DNA of 64,000 nucleotides, from positions 32,518,778-32,582,777 of the forward strand of contig JAAALK010000080.1 of assembly GCA_019279435.1 (NCBI GenBank), written 5' to 3'. The position numbers and the translations under genes were made by a program. Positions 45,701 through 56,500 of this stretch are shown piece by piece. Each line of letters starts with the position of its first letter. Within the stretch, counting starts at the first letter, position 1. Below the pieces are notes generated by a model that searched no databases, was not told the origin of the DNA, and worked only from the letters and a program-made list of their open reading frames with translations. The stretch comes from Zizania palustris (Eukaryota; Streptophyta; Magnoliopsida; Poales; Poaceae).

Positions 45701-46475
45701 ACCTTGAACCAAGCTGTTACTTCTGATCACAAATTATGGTGAGCTTTCGTATTGGAACGTTTTATTACTAGCTATGCTACTTCTTTCTTATTCTGATTGT
45801 AAACCTAGAATCACGTGCTGGGGTTTATTCCATGGAGAAGCAGCTATGTTGATTATGTATAATTTGGTTATTTGGTTACACAAATTTCATGGTTTTGCAT
45901 GGAGTATTCATATTTATATATTTTCACCCAATTTGCACTCATAGAATGACTATCATGTTATAGGCTCGGCATGGATGATGCTTACTCATCAATTTATTGA
46001 ATACTGCATATGGGGATGGGACAATCTTCCAAGGACAGTCCTGATGTATTATGCCAATTTTCTCTCTTCACCTGAAGGTTACTTCCACACAGTCATTTGC
46101 AATGTCCCAGAGTTCCGCAATACCACAGTCAATCATGATCTACATTTCATTTCTTGGGACAATCCTCCAAAGCAACACCCTCATTACCTCACGCTCAATG
46201 ACTTTGACGGTATGGTTAACAGCAATGCTCCCTTTGCAAGGAAGTTTGGAAGACAAGATCCTGTTCTAGACAAGATCGACCAGGAATTATTGGGCCGTCA
46301 ACCTGATGGGTTTGTGGCTGGTGGATGGATGGATCTGTTGAACACAACAGTGAAAGGACCATACACAGTCAAGCGTGTACAAGATCTCCGCCCAGGGCCT
46401 GGTACAGACAGGCTAAAGAAACTTGTCACAGGATTGCTCACCCAGGATGGCTTTGATGACAAGCATTGCTTATGA
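39762..46475 (+). CDS. GT14 family beta-glucuronosyltransferase-like protein (core-2/I-branching domain)
   Basis: Four exons join in frame: 39762-40392, 41020-41095, 41170-41285 and 45964-46475, all with GT-AG introns, giving 444 aa. This is close to the roughly 445 aa of plant GlcAT14 proteins, which add glucuronic acid to arabinogalactan side chains in the Golgi. The ATG at 39762 is the first in frame after the GC-rich leader, and a second ATG follows immediately. Residues about 28-50 form a signal anchor (WAAPLLASVLLSSLLISASF), then a Gln run from CAG repeats, then the catalytic domain with RIAYLVSGSAGD, MYVVHLDLEA and WFINLSASDYPL in exon 1. SDVFWITEKR lies in exon 3, and SAWMML and RTVLMYYANFLSS in exon 4. 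Intron 3 (4.7 kb) contains a complete hAT transposon in antisense orientation. The family call is by recognition; the exact substrate is an inference. Confidence 0.92.
41870..41945. repeat. left subterminal ctaggcg palindrome cluster of the hAT element
   Basis: Several overlapping copies of gcctaggcg/cgcctaggc. The matching cluster at the other end lies at about 45400-45565. Such paired clusters are usual transposase binding regions. Confidence 0.7.
42163..44809 (-). CDS. hAT family transposase (BED finger, DUF659, hAT dimerisation)
   Basis: Three exons on the minus strand join in frame: 44809-42952, 42868-42750 and 42651-42163, giving about 821 aa. The N-terminus has a BED-type zinc finger (WKYGFWPDL ... 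CSLCGKQM ... KQHLAAG). The middle has a DUF659-like RNase-H-fold core (SDGWTDKRRRHLINFLVNC, IVTDNGANFKLAG, FWTPCAAHCLDLMLEDI). Exon 2 carries the hAT C-terminal dimerisation motif (DWWGAFGG ... GCERNWSIF). The tail is acidic. It would bind the subterminal repeats and cut out the element in the nucleus. Exon 1 also reads on to a stop at 42905 if unspliced, giving 634 aa without the dimerisation domain. The splice sites C|GTAAG, TGTAG|TT, TTT|GTAAG and TGTAG|ATC keep the frame. No nonsense or frameshift was seen. Confidence 0.88.
44945..45175. repeat. G-rich minisatellite upstream of the hAT transposase
   Basis: About a dozen copies of a 15-18-bp unit, ggggagcacaggggagcc, with variants ggggaggc and ggggactag. 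On the minus strand it lies 140-370 bp upstream of the transposase ATG, in the leader/promoter area. Both strands stay open and give false Pro/Cys/Ser-rich ORFs. Confidence 0.85.
45400..45565. repeat. right subterminal ctaggcg palindrome cluster of the hAT element
   Basis: Longer than the left cluster, with words such as ccgcctaggcgcc, gcgcctaggcgtcgcc and gacgcctag. It lies upstream of the transposase gene and could affect its expression. Confidence 0.7.
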
Positions 46476-47340
46476 AATTTTCAGTAATATGATTCTGTGG
46501 TAGGTTGCACTCTCAAACTTTGAGGGTGTTGATCCATTAGCTAGTCATTTCTACTAGCTGAAGCAGCAGCACATACCGTGAAACCCACTTGGATGAAATG
46601 GTCAGATAGCTGATCTTTTACCCAAACAGCTTGCGTTGAATCACCGTACAGGAGACCACGGCAGTAGCAGATGGAAATTATACAGCACTAATAGCTCATT
46701 AGGTTATGTTAGAGGATTATAACAGCCCCCAACCATTAATAATCTCAGAGTTCTTAATCTCTCTGCGCTGCAGGTTATCCGAGGTGGTCCATTATTCATT
46801 CAGAAACCACAACACCAGATCAATTTGCCAACCAGTAGCGCTTGAGATTTCGTTATATTAACTTGGATTTTTCTGGGCAAACTGGCACATTTTGGTTACA
46901 TACATGTATTCTTTGATTTCTTCTCCCATTTCCATTGCTGAGTATAGCAAATTACTAGCTCTGTTTTCTTGGTCCTCTGGTGAATGTGCATACTGGCGTA
47001 TGTGCTGTGCAATTTTCTGTGGAAAATTTAGCAGAGCACTTGGAAGCTTTGTGCTGTTATTTGCATTATTGTCTGGACAGTTCAAAATGGCTTTCATTTC
47101 TCAGACCTGACTTGACTTGTATCAAACAGGTGGAGTTCAGAGTGGTAATCTATACATGATGCCTGCCTGTTCTCCATCATGTGTCTTTTTGATTTGGTCA
47201 GAATGTGACACACTCGGGTGCCTGATTGGTAGTAAACAATACGAAAATGGTGTATGCCGAATGTCCGGTCCTAGCAATATGCTCAGATGTCTAGCCCACA
47301 AGCGAGCTAGTTTAGCGCGAGTCAAGTCAATGCATAGCGC
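46476..47340 (+). other. 3' flank / probable 3' UTR of the GT14 gene
   Basis: The sequence after the TGA at 46473-46475 has no further coding exon. A 3' UTR of several hundred bases is likely, but no clear polyadenylation signal was identified. Confidence 0.35.
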
Positions 47341-47684
47341 GGTAACGAAATTTAAAGATGAATGTTTTAATCATTGAAGATGAATGTTTTATCAATTAAA
47401 AATGAATGTTTTATTTGTTAAGTAGTTGGAACTTAACATTTCAATAGTCGAAGATAAATGTTTTATCAAGAAGATGAATTTTTATCTATTGAAGATTTTT
47501 TTAAAATGTTTCACCTGTTGTTGAATATGAATATTTCATTTGTTTAAGATGAATGTTTTTTTGAAACTAGGCATAACTATTATTACGCTCTACTTTATTT
47601 GAAAGCAAGTAAACATAGACTGTTTGATGCTGCGGATTATAGCTAACAATAAAAAGATGAATGTTTTACATGTTAAAAATGAAC
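47341..47684. repeat. degenerate aagatgaatgttttat repeat
   Basis: The word gatgaatgttt recurs at least eight times at irregular spacing (about 20-60 bp). Similar words continue at 53101-53215 on the far side of the gypsy element, which therefore inserted into this repeat tract. Confidence 0.6.
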
Positions 47685-47689
47685 GTTTC

Positions 47690-48137
47690 TGTCAGTTGGG
47701 GTCTGACATACGCTAGACGCAAGAACAGACAACAAGAGACAGAAGGGGAGCCAGCGCACAGGGAAAGAAAGGAACAGTTGGTGGCAAGTAAGTTAATAAC
47801 AAATTAGAGAAAAGTATCTAAGAAGAGTTTGTTTAGTTCTAATAAGAGTTTGTTAGTTAAAATAATCTGTTAGATGAGTTTGTTAGAGATGTAGTTTGCT
47901 TTAGATATTCTTGTTAGGGGGCTGGTACTATATAAATCAGTCCTTTTTCATGGTTAGATCATGCTTGAATAAAATTGGCTATTTGCCTAAACTTCCCACC
48001 ACTTCCCTCTTCCTCTCTGGTGTGATGCCACAGCACCACCATGCTGGAGAGGTTCATGCCACGGCTGGCGATGTCTTTCAAATATCAACTACATACCTCT
48101 GTTCCAACAAATACTCCCGATTCCTTGGCCGGTGACA
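47690..48137 (+). repeat. 5' LTR of the gypsy element (448 bp)
   Basis: Starts tgtcagttggggtctgac and ends ggccggtgaca, with TATATAAA at 47929-47936. It is collinear with the other LTR, apart from a roughly 20-bp extra segment near 47850. Confidence 0.9.
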
Positions 48138-48140
48138 ACT

Positions 48141-48153
48141 TGGTATCAGAGCC
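48141..48153 (+). other. primer binding site (initiator Met-tRNA) of the gypsy element
   Basis: TGGTATCAGAGCC three bases after the 5' LTR, the complement of the 3' end of initiator Met-tRNA. Confidence 0.88.
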
Positions 48154-48386
48154 AATTGGTTCAACTTCCGTTTCCATGAGCCAGATAACACCAGATCAAG
48201 GGGCGGGGTGGAAGAAGCCTTGAGGGCACTTACCAATCAGCAGCCTCTAATTATGAAATGCTTGGACACCATTGAAGAGAGATTGTTGTCGATCTAGAAT
48301 CTAGAGGATAGACTGACCGCACTAGAGATCTTCGTTCAGCTTCCTCCTAGACACCGATACCCCTAGCCTCCGGTATTCCTGCGCGC

Positions 48387-51300
48387 ATGACGGGGCGTGG
48401 CCAAGGTAGTGGGCGCAGAAACTCCCGCCAATCTGATAGCGAGAATGATGCCGATTCGAGGGATCCCCCGCCCTGCAGGCAAGGGAGCAGGCACCGAAGC
48501 CAGGATGGTGGGCACGGTCACTCCCGCCAATCCGACAGTGAAGACGAGATCGATCAGAGGGATCCTTCGCCTCACTGCCAAGGAAGAAGATACTGAAACT
48601 TTCATCAAGATAGGGATGACAACCGGGGAAAGGGAAATAATGCCTACAACCCATAAAATGGAATTCCCAAAGTTTGGCAGCACCGGTGACCCCCCGCATT
48701 GGCTCAATCGGTGTGAGAGGTACTTCCACGTCTACCATACACTGGAAAATCATAGAGTAGCGCTCGCTGCTTTCTATCCCCTAGATGATGCCCAACTCTG
48801 GTTTCAACGGATGGAGCTCAATGGAGGACGACCAACGTGGCGACAATTCATTAAGCTCGTCAACGTGTGCTTTGGGCCTCCCCTTACTGATAGCCCTATT
48901 GACGAGCTGGCGATGCTGCGGTGCACGGGATCAGTGGACGACTACAACAAGTGATTCATCGCCATGTCCTACTGTCACACTACTCTGACAGAACACCAGT
49001 AGATCCAGTTGTTTATCACAGGGTTGGGGAACCTGCTGAGGATGGATGTGTCGCTACAACAACCGACCTCTCTAGATGATGCCATTATTTTTGCTAGAGC
49101 TTATGAGTAGCAGAACTCATCGCAGGACAGTCCGATATCCCAAGTTATCCGGTCATTCAACCGAACCGCCAATTGGGTGGCCACGACAACAACGACCATG
49201 CCAGTAGCTTCGGGGCCAACAGTATCTACCGCATCGGTCAATGGCAAACCCAATTTAGGCACTATACGACTATCACCATATGAAATATCACAACATAGGA
49301 AGGAAGGGAAATGTTTTCACTGTGATGAATTGTTCGTTCCTGGTCATAAGGCGTAGTGCAAACACATTTTTGCGATTGAAGTACTAAGTGATGGGGAGGG
49401 ATCAAACACGAAAGAGGAACCAATAATTTCTATCCACGCCCTAGTCAGTATTCAGCCACGTTTGGGTCGTACAATGCAGATTAAGGTTAACATCAATGGT
49501 GCATAGCTGTTCGCCCTCCTCGACTCAGGTTCAACACACAATTTCATCGACAACGGAGCAGCTATGCGAGCAGGGATATCTACGACAAGCTCGGACAACC
49601 TACGAGTAGCAGTGGCAAATGGTGATAAACTGTCATGTTCCGGATGTTGCCACTGATTACCCATCAATATACACAGCGAACAATTCATCATCTCCTGCTA
49701 CGAGCTTGCCTTGGGAGCATTCGACATGGTCCTCAGAATATAATAGTTAGAGTCTCTAGGACCAATACTTTGGGATTTCGGTCACCGCGCCATGGCTTTT
49801 GTTTGGGATGGTAACCAAGTAACATGTGCAACACCGGAAGCTAGATCCCCATAGGCTCCTCTCCTTGCGGCAACAACAGATCTCTTGGATGACTTAATTC
49901 TCTCGTTTGCACCACATTTCGTTGAGCCATCTGGGCTGCCACCAGTTCACCAACGCAGTCATCAAATTAGATTGCTGCCAGAACAACACCGGTGGTTGTT
50001 CGACCCTACCACTATGCCCATGCTCAGAAAGAAGAATTGGAACACCAATGTGCTGAGATGCTACAAACAAGCATTATCAGACCAAGTTCTTCAGCCTTCT
50101 CCGTACTAGTCATCCTCATCAAGAAACATGATGGCTCATGGCGCTTTTGTGTGGACTATCGGGTTCTCAACGACCGCACGGTGAAGGCCAAATTTCCAAT
50201 TCTAGTCGTAAAAGCGCTCCTCGATGAACTCCATGGTGCCAAGTAGTTCACCAATTTTGATCTCCGCTCTGGATATCATCAAGTTCTCATGCACCCTGAA
50301 GACATCGAGAAGACTGCCTTCAGCGCACATCAGGGCCTCTTTGAGTTCCTGGTCATGCCCATCGGTCTCACCAACGCACCGGCAACGTTCCAAGCTTTAA
50401 TGAATGACGTGCTCTAGCCCTTCCTCCGTCGGTTTGTACTTGTCTTCTTTGACGACATACTAATTTACAACTCATCTTGGGCGGAGCATCTCCAACACGT
50501 CCGTTTGTTTTTTTCTAAATTACAGGAGCACCAACTCTTCATCAAGCGGTCGAAGTGCTCATTCGGACTCTCGTCCGTGGCCTATTTAGGCCATGTCATC
50601 TCAGCACTCAGAGTAGCCATGGATGAATAGAAGATAACGACAGTCCTCTAGTGGCCAATTCCCCGATCAGCCAAGAGAGTCTGAGCCTTCCTTGGGCTGG
50701 CCGACTACTACCGATGCTTTATTTGAGACCATGACACTATCACCCCCCGTTGATAGCACTACTGTGCAAAGAAGGTTTCAGGTGGGGATAAGTAGCAGAG
50801 GCAGCATTCTGTGCTCTCCAGCAAGCTCTGACTTCTGCACTAGTCTTGCAGCTGCCCGCTTTCGATCGCGATTTCATCATTGAATGTGACACTTTCGACA
50901 TCAGATTCAGGGTGGTGTTGCATCAAGGGTCAGGACCAGTGGCATTCTTCAGCAGGGCTATCACCCCACACCACACTAAGATGGCTGCCTACAAACAAGA
51001 ATTGATTGGCCATATCTGTGGGGTAGGTCCTTTTTTATTAGGACCGACCACTACAACTTGAAGTTTTTGCTTGACCAGCGTCTCTCCACAATTCCACAAC
51101 ATCAATGGGCAAGCAAGCTACTCGTCTTTGACTTCCGCGTCGAATATAAACCTAGTGCCACTAACATTGTTGTGGATGCTCTCTCCAAGCGGGACACAAA
51201 AGCCATAGCCGAACTGAATGCCCTGTCTGCACCAACATTCCAACTATTTGATGATCTGCGTTTGGAGTACAATACCAATCAACAGCTGCAGAAATTATAT

Positions 51301-52660
51301 GTCGAATTAGTAGAAGGTGCTCGGGGTACCCGTTGGACAGTCCGGGATGGGATGATCACGGTGAATGGATGCATTTACATACCACCGTGTTCTCCAAGTT
51401 TACCGGCTATTTTGACAAGTGCTCATGGCTTGGGCCATGAGGGGGCTGAGAAGACACTACACAGATTACGTACTAACTTCCATGTTCTGGATTCTCGTAG
51501 GATTGTCTGGGATTACGTCCGGGCATGTATTATTTGTTAGAATAACAAAACCGAGCACCTCCACCCCGCTGGTCTGTTGCAGCCACTTGAGGTTCCTTCT
51601 ACAGTATGGTGTGACATTGCCATGGATTTCATTGAAGGGCTATCACACGTAAATGGGAAGATGGTCATATTGACGATGGCCGATAGATTCTCCAAATATA
51701 GCCACTTCATCGCATTGAGTCACCCGTATACTGCTACGTCCATTGCAAGGGCCTTCTTTCACTCCATTGTCAGGCTTCATGGTATACAAGGCTCTATCGT
51801 TAGCGACCGTGACCTGGTATTCACAAGCCAATTTTGGAAGGATTGTTTGGTTTGGCAGGCACCAAGCTGAATTTAACATCCGCTTTTCATCCTCAATATG
51901 ATGGTCAGTCTGAAGCAACGAACAAGATTATTACAATGTATCTTCACTGCTTGATAGGCGATCACCCACACAAGTGGATCCAGTGGTTGCCTTGGGCTGA
52001 ATTCTGTTACAATTTGGCCTACCAGTCCTCACTAAAAACATCACCATTTAGAGTTATTTATGGCAGAGACCCTCCCTCTATCCGCACATATACAACAGGT
52101 GATGCTTGCCTGCCATCAGTGGAAAATCAGATGCAGGAACACAATGAATTTCTATTTGAAGTCTAAGAACGATTGGAGCAAGCACATCAATACCACAAGA
52201 CCTTTTACGATCGCCATCACCATGAGCTTGACTTTGTGGTTGTCCGGTGGGTTTGGTTGCACCTCCTACATCGACCTATCACATCCCTAACATTAGTTGG
52301 CAAGGGCAAGTTGGGTCTGAAATATTTTGGCCCTTTTAAGGTTCTGGACCGTATTGGAGAAGTGGCATTGCAACTAGAACTTCCAGCTGAGGCTAGGCTA
52401 TATGATGTTTTCCATGTCGGGTTGCTCAAGCTATATGTGGGTGAAGAACCAAGTGTCCCTAGTCTTCTTCCAACTATCCGGCACAACCGAGTTTGCCTTG
52501 AACCGACCATAGTAATAAAAAGCAGATTGGCACGTGGACATAATGAATTATTAGTTTAATGGAAAGGAATGGAAGCCGTTGAAGCTTCGTGGACAAGCCT
52601 TGATGAATTTCGCCGACTGAATCCCTCCTTTCAGCTCGACGATGAGCTGATTATCGAGGG
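48387..52660 (+). pseudogene. gypsy gag-pol, broken by stops and shifts
   Basis: In order: gag capsid (WLNRCERYFHVYHTL, LWFQRMELNGG, about 48690-48954); a CCHC knuckle (CFHCDELFVPGHKA, then a stop before C, about 49315); aspartic protease (LFALLDSGSTHNFID, about 49510); reverse transcriptase (DGSWRFCVDYRVLN; LRSGYHQV; catalytic FFDDILIYN, about 50120-50480); RNase H (IIECDTFDIRF and the C-terminal VDALSKRD, about 50870-51200); integrase (MDFIEGL; IVSDRDLVFTSQFW; about 51380-52160); and a chromodomain-like end (WKGMEAVEASW, about 52560). Stops include TGA at 48952, TAG at 50245 and TAA at 52558, among others. Intact, it would copy and insert the element RNA. Confidence 0.88.
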
Positions 52661-52669
52661 AGGGAGAGA
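52656..52669 (+). other. polypurine tract of the gypsy element
   Basis: gagggagggagaga directly precedes the 3' LTR and would prime plus-strand synthesis. Confidence 0.85.
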
Positions 52670-53095
52670 TGTTAGGTGGGGCCTGACATACGGTAGATGC
52701 AAGAATAGACAACAGGAGACAGAAGGGGAGCCAACGAAGGGAAAGAAAGGAGCAGCTGGCAGCAAGTAAGGCAATAACATATTAGAGATAAGTATCTAAT
52801 AAGAGTTTGTTTAGTTTGTTAGATGAGTTTGTCAAAGATATAGTTTGTTTTAGATATTCTTGTTAGGGGGGTTGGTATTATATAAACCAGCCCTTGTTCA
52901 TGGTTAGATCATGCTTGAATAAAATTGGCTATTTTCCTAAATTTCACACCGCTTCCCTCTTCCTCTCTGGCATGACGACGCCAGGACACCACCACGCCGG
53001 AGAGGTCTAGGGACACGGTGGACGATGTCTTTCAAGTATCAACTATGTATCTCTGTTCCAACAAATACTCCCGGCCGATTCCTTGGCCCGTGACA
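52670..53095 (+). repeat. 3' LTR of the gypsy element (426 bp)
   Basis: Starts tgttaggtggggcctgac and ends ggcccgtgaca, with TATATAAA at 52879-52886. It lacks the extra segment present in the 5' LTR. Confidence 0.9.
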
Positions 53096-53100
53096 GTTCC

Positions 53101-53230
53101 AATGTTTCAATGTGAAGATGAATGTTTTATGCTATGTTTCATATGTTAAAGATAAATTTTTCAACTGTTAAAAGATAAATGTTTCAATAGTTAAAGACAA
53201 ATATTCATTGAGCAATTGAACGGTGACGCA
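53101..53230. repeat. continuation of the aagatgaatgttt repeat
   Basis: Words gaagatgaatgttttat, aaagataaatgtttca and aaagacaaatatt continue the tract interrupted at 47685. Confidence 0.5.
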
Positions 53231-53510
53231 ATGCTCGGTAGAACGTCTGAGCGTTAGTCCCATCTTAACAATGCTACACACTATCCTGTAACCAGTGCAT
53301 AAATTAAAACGGGAAGCTTAGGCCCCATTTGGGACAACTTCAGCTCTAGGATTTTTGTTTTTATTTTATATTAAAAATAAAAATGTAAACTATTTTATTA
53401 TATTATACAAACTTCAGATTTAGTCTGAATTTTAGAGTGAAGCTATACCAAATAGGTCCTTAGTTAGGTACATGAATACATGACAGCAGGCTATGTGCCA
53501 TGGCTCTATA

Positions 53511-56500
53511 CTATGCCAGCTTGACAAGCTTCTTGCCGATGTTCAAGCCGAGGAACAGCTCGGTTAATGCCGACGGCACACTCTCCAGGCCGTTGGAGAC
53601 GTCGACGATCGGCTGAATCTTCCCCTGACGGATCCAGTCACCGATTATGCCGGCGAACTCGCTGAACCTCGTCAGGAAATCCGTGCATATGAACCCTCTT
53701 ATGGCGATGCGCTTGTAGATCACCTCCAGGAGGTCCGGCGTGGCGCGGCGGCCGGCGTCCGTGTACTCGGAGATGGCGCCGCAGAGGGCGACGCGGCCGT
53801 GGGTGTTCATGCACGCCAACACTGCCTCCAGCGTCTTGCCGCCGATATTGTCGAAGTATATGTCAATCCCGTCGGGGAAGTACCTGTCAGATAATGTCAC
53901 ATGGCAATATGGCATGGAGAAGGAGCTGTGATTTTTACTACATTTTTATTATACTCTGAATTTTGAGAAGGGCATGGATATCATCAATAATCAGGTGCTG
54001 CTAATTAATGGTCAGAACAATGACCTCTTTAGTGCAGATTCCATGTCAGGTTCCTCTTTGTAGTTGAAAGCGTTATCGAATCCCAGCTGAGTTTTCAGGA
54101 GGTCCACCTATCAATCAATGTAAATATTTAGATTTCATTAAGACAATGAAAACATCCGTCTAGTCACAAGGATAATTAAGAGTTCAGATGATTTGTCACT
54201 GGGTTAAGATTGCTAATCAGGCCATTTGAGAGTTAAGTAATCTGACTTTTCTTGTTTGGCTGGTGATACTGATACATCATCGAAACAGTCTATCCATGTG
54301 ATCTTGTCACAGTACAAACTGAATTATAGCGTTTTTCTTTTTTCTCCATGGTCATAATTTAAATAGAAATATCAGAAATTCCTAAAATTTTTGCCCCTCA
54401 AACGTTACGGGAAATGACGGTTTCACTGAGTGTGCATGAGGATTTACCGAATTTATTTTCTTGGACACTCAGTAAATAAGCATGTTCACTGATGCCGAAG
54501 AAATACACTTGGCTAAAAGGCCAAAATACACTTGGTGAAAAATACACTTGGCAAACAATCGACCAATACACTGTGCAAAGTTTGACACTCGGAAAAAAAT
54601 TGACAGTATAAGAGGTCGTCAGCATCTAGCAAAACTAATGGTTTGCCGAGGTTTGTGCCCTGTGTTTTGAAAAACACTCGGCAAACCTAGTGGACTCATC
54701 GTTTTGTGTAAATTTTGTTGAGCACATGTGATGTTTAGATTTGAAAACTTTTCTATACTCAAAATATAATATAGCATGTATCATATAAAAAACTAGTATT
54801 TTTTAGGCCTTCTTACTATTTTTAATTTATTAAACGTGTTTCTAGGATTTAAATCTAAATAGGTCAAATTGGTACGACAAGTGTATATAAAAATAATGAA
54901 CCAAAATGTATAGAAAAAATATATTCATGTTTTTGAGTATATTTTTAGGATGTACCCACTAAATGTAAAGAATTTTTTTAAAAAAAATCTAGGCTGCCAC
55001 ACTCGATTGGCAACATAGAGCTTAATGATTTTTTAATTCAAAAAACCAAATGAAGTCTAAAAAGCACGAGACTTATTATGGTATTATGATATGATACGTA
55101 GATACTGTAATAAAATTTTTTAAATATTTTGAAAAAGTTGTTACGTCTATGTTATGGGTTTGAAACCAAATCAACGGTACGGTTAAATGTTGTTTGAACC
55201 TTAAACTTTTTCCACGATCAAAATCCAATGTATGTTAATTAGTATTTTTAGGGCAGTTAGTTATTTTTAATTTATTGTGTTTTTCTAGGATTGAAATTAA
55301 AATAAGTTAAATTTGAACTGCAAATACACGTGTATTTGAGTGCTTCAGCTTCACCCAAGATTGTGATACAGAACTTTCGAGCTGAGGAAATTGTTAGAAC
55401 ACACCGTACCCACTGCAAGTTACTCACACTTTCTCGTGAATATAACTGTCCAAAAAATACTCTGGAGCTACACGTGAGTATGACGGAAAGAATCCCTATT
55501 GTTATGCTACTAAATCTTATACCCAAGATTTTGAAAAACATATTGAAAAAATAGGGTGGGCAAATAACCTTCAAACTCACGTGGCACAATTCTGTGCGCT
55601 AACCTTCGTCGAGTGCCTCATTGCTTTGCCAAGTGCCATACATGTGGCACTCATGAAGCCATGAACTCGGCAACACCTGGAGATGTGCCACACATTCAGT
55701 CAAGGGCGTGAACACATGGTTTGCTCCTATATTCGTGGCACTCGGCAAAGATAATGTCATTCACCGAGTGCCACATCGTGACACTCTACAAACATACATG
55801 TCGTTCGCCAAGTGCCTAACATGGCACTCGGTGAAATCATCGTCACATCTACTGCGTCCGTTAGACGCTTTTTTGTGTCGAGTGTCAAGTTGTGCACCCG
55901 ATGAAGCCGACGAGGAACTCGACGAAGACTTCATCGACCGCATGATAAAATACACTCGGTTAATCCCCTCTGTGCCGATAGCTGGTGTGCCGAGTCTAGT
56001 TTGTCGAGTGTTGCACTCAGCCAACCACTTTTCTTATAGTGGGATACACAAATTGATTGGCATGGTTTTGTTCATATTTATCATGCTATATAATTGATGA
56101 GTTTGAGTATCCACCTAACTATTCATTTGTTAAATCATAACCCTTCATTCACTCATTAATATATGAAAGTTGATATGTTTTATATGAAAATAATTAATAT
56201 ATAGAATGCTGATCATATCTGTGGAAATCTAATTAGTTTTATATAGAAATGATAAATAAATGGATAATACATTCATGACATAATATTATTTTTGGAAGCC
56301 TCAGAATCCTCTCTCATACCCACCTCTTTCCTTCTTCGACGCCTTCCTATAAAATCTGGAGTCCATGGCTGAATCTCGCCATCAATTCTAGCCCTAGCCT
56401 TATGAACCCAACCCCACACCGTGCGTTTTTGCTTCGCCACCACCCACCGAGCTCCAACCACCCGCCCTCATCGTTGAGAGCCACATCCATTCTCGCTGTC

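Larger units (their letters stand above)
47690..53095 (+). mobile_element. Ty3/gypsy chromovirus retrotransposon, 5.4 kb, decayed
   Basis: LTRs at 47690-48137 and 52670-53095 flank a plus-strand gag-protease-RT-RNase H-integrase order, which defines Ty3/gypsy. The flanks gtttc (47685-47689) and gttcc (53096-53100) agree in four of five bases. A chromodomain-like end of the integrase, a Met-tRNA PBS, short LTRs and a small total size point to the Reina-type chromoviruses. Many stops and shifts disable it. Confidence 0.92.

Noticed and set aside
48397..48660. N-terminal part of the gypsy gag ORF taken as a host gene
   Set aside because: It is continuous with the capsid domain and lies just after the PBS, so it belongs to the retrotransposon.
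55272..55589. 105-codon minus-strand ORF in the reductase intron
   Set aside because: It lies inside the decayed CACTA element. No domain or exon-like splice sites were seen.
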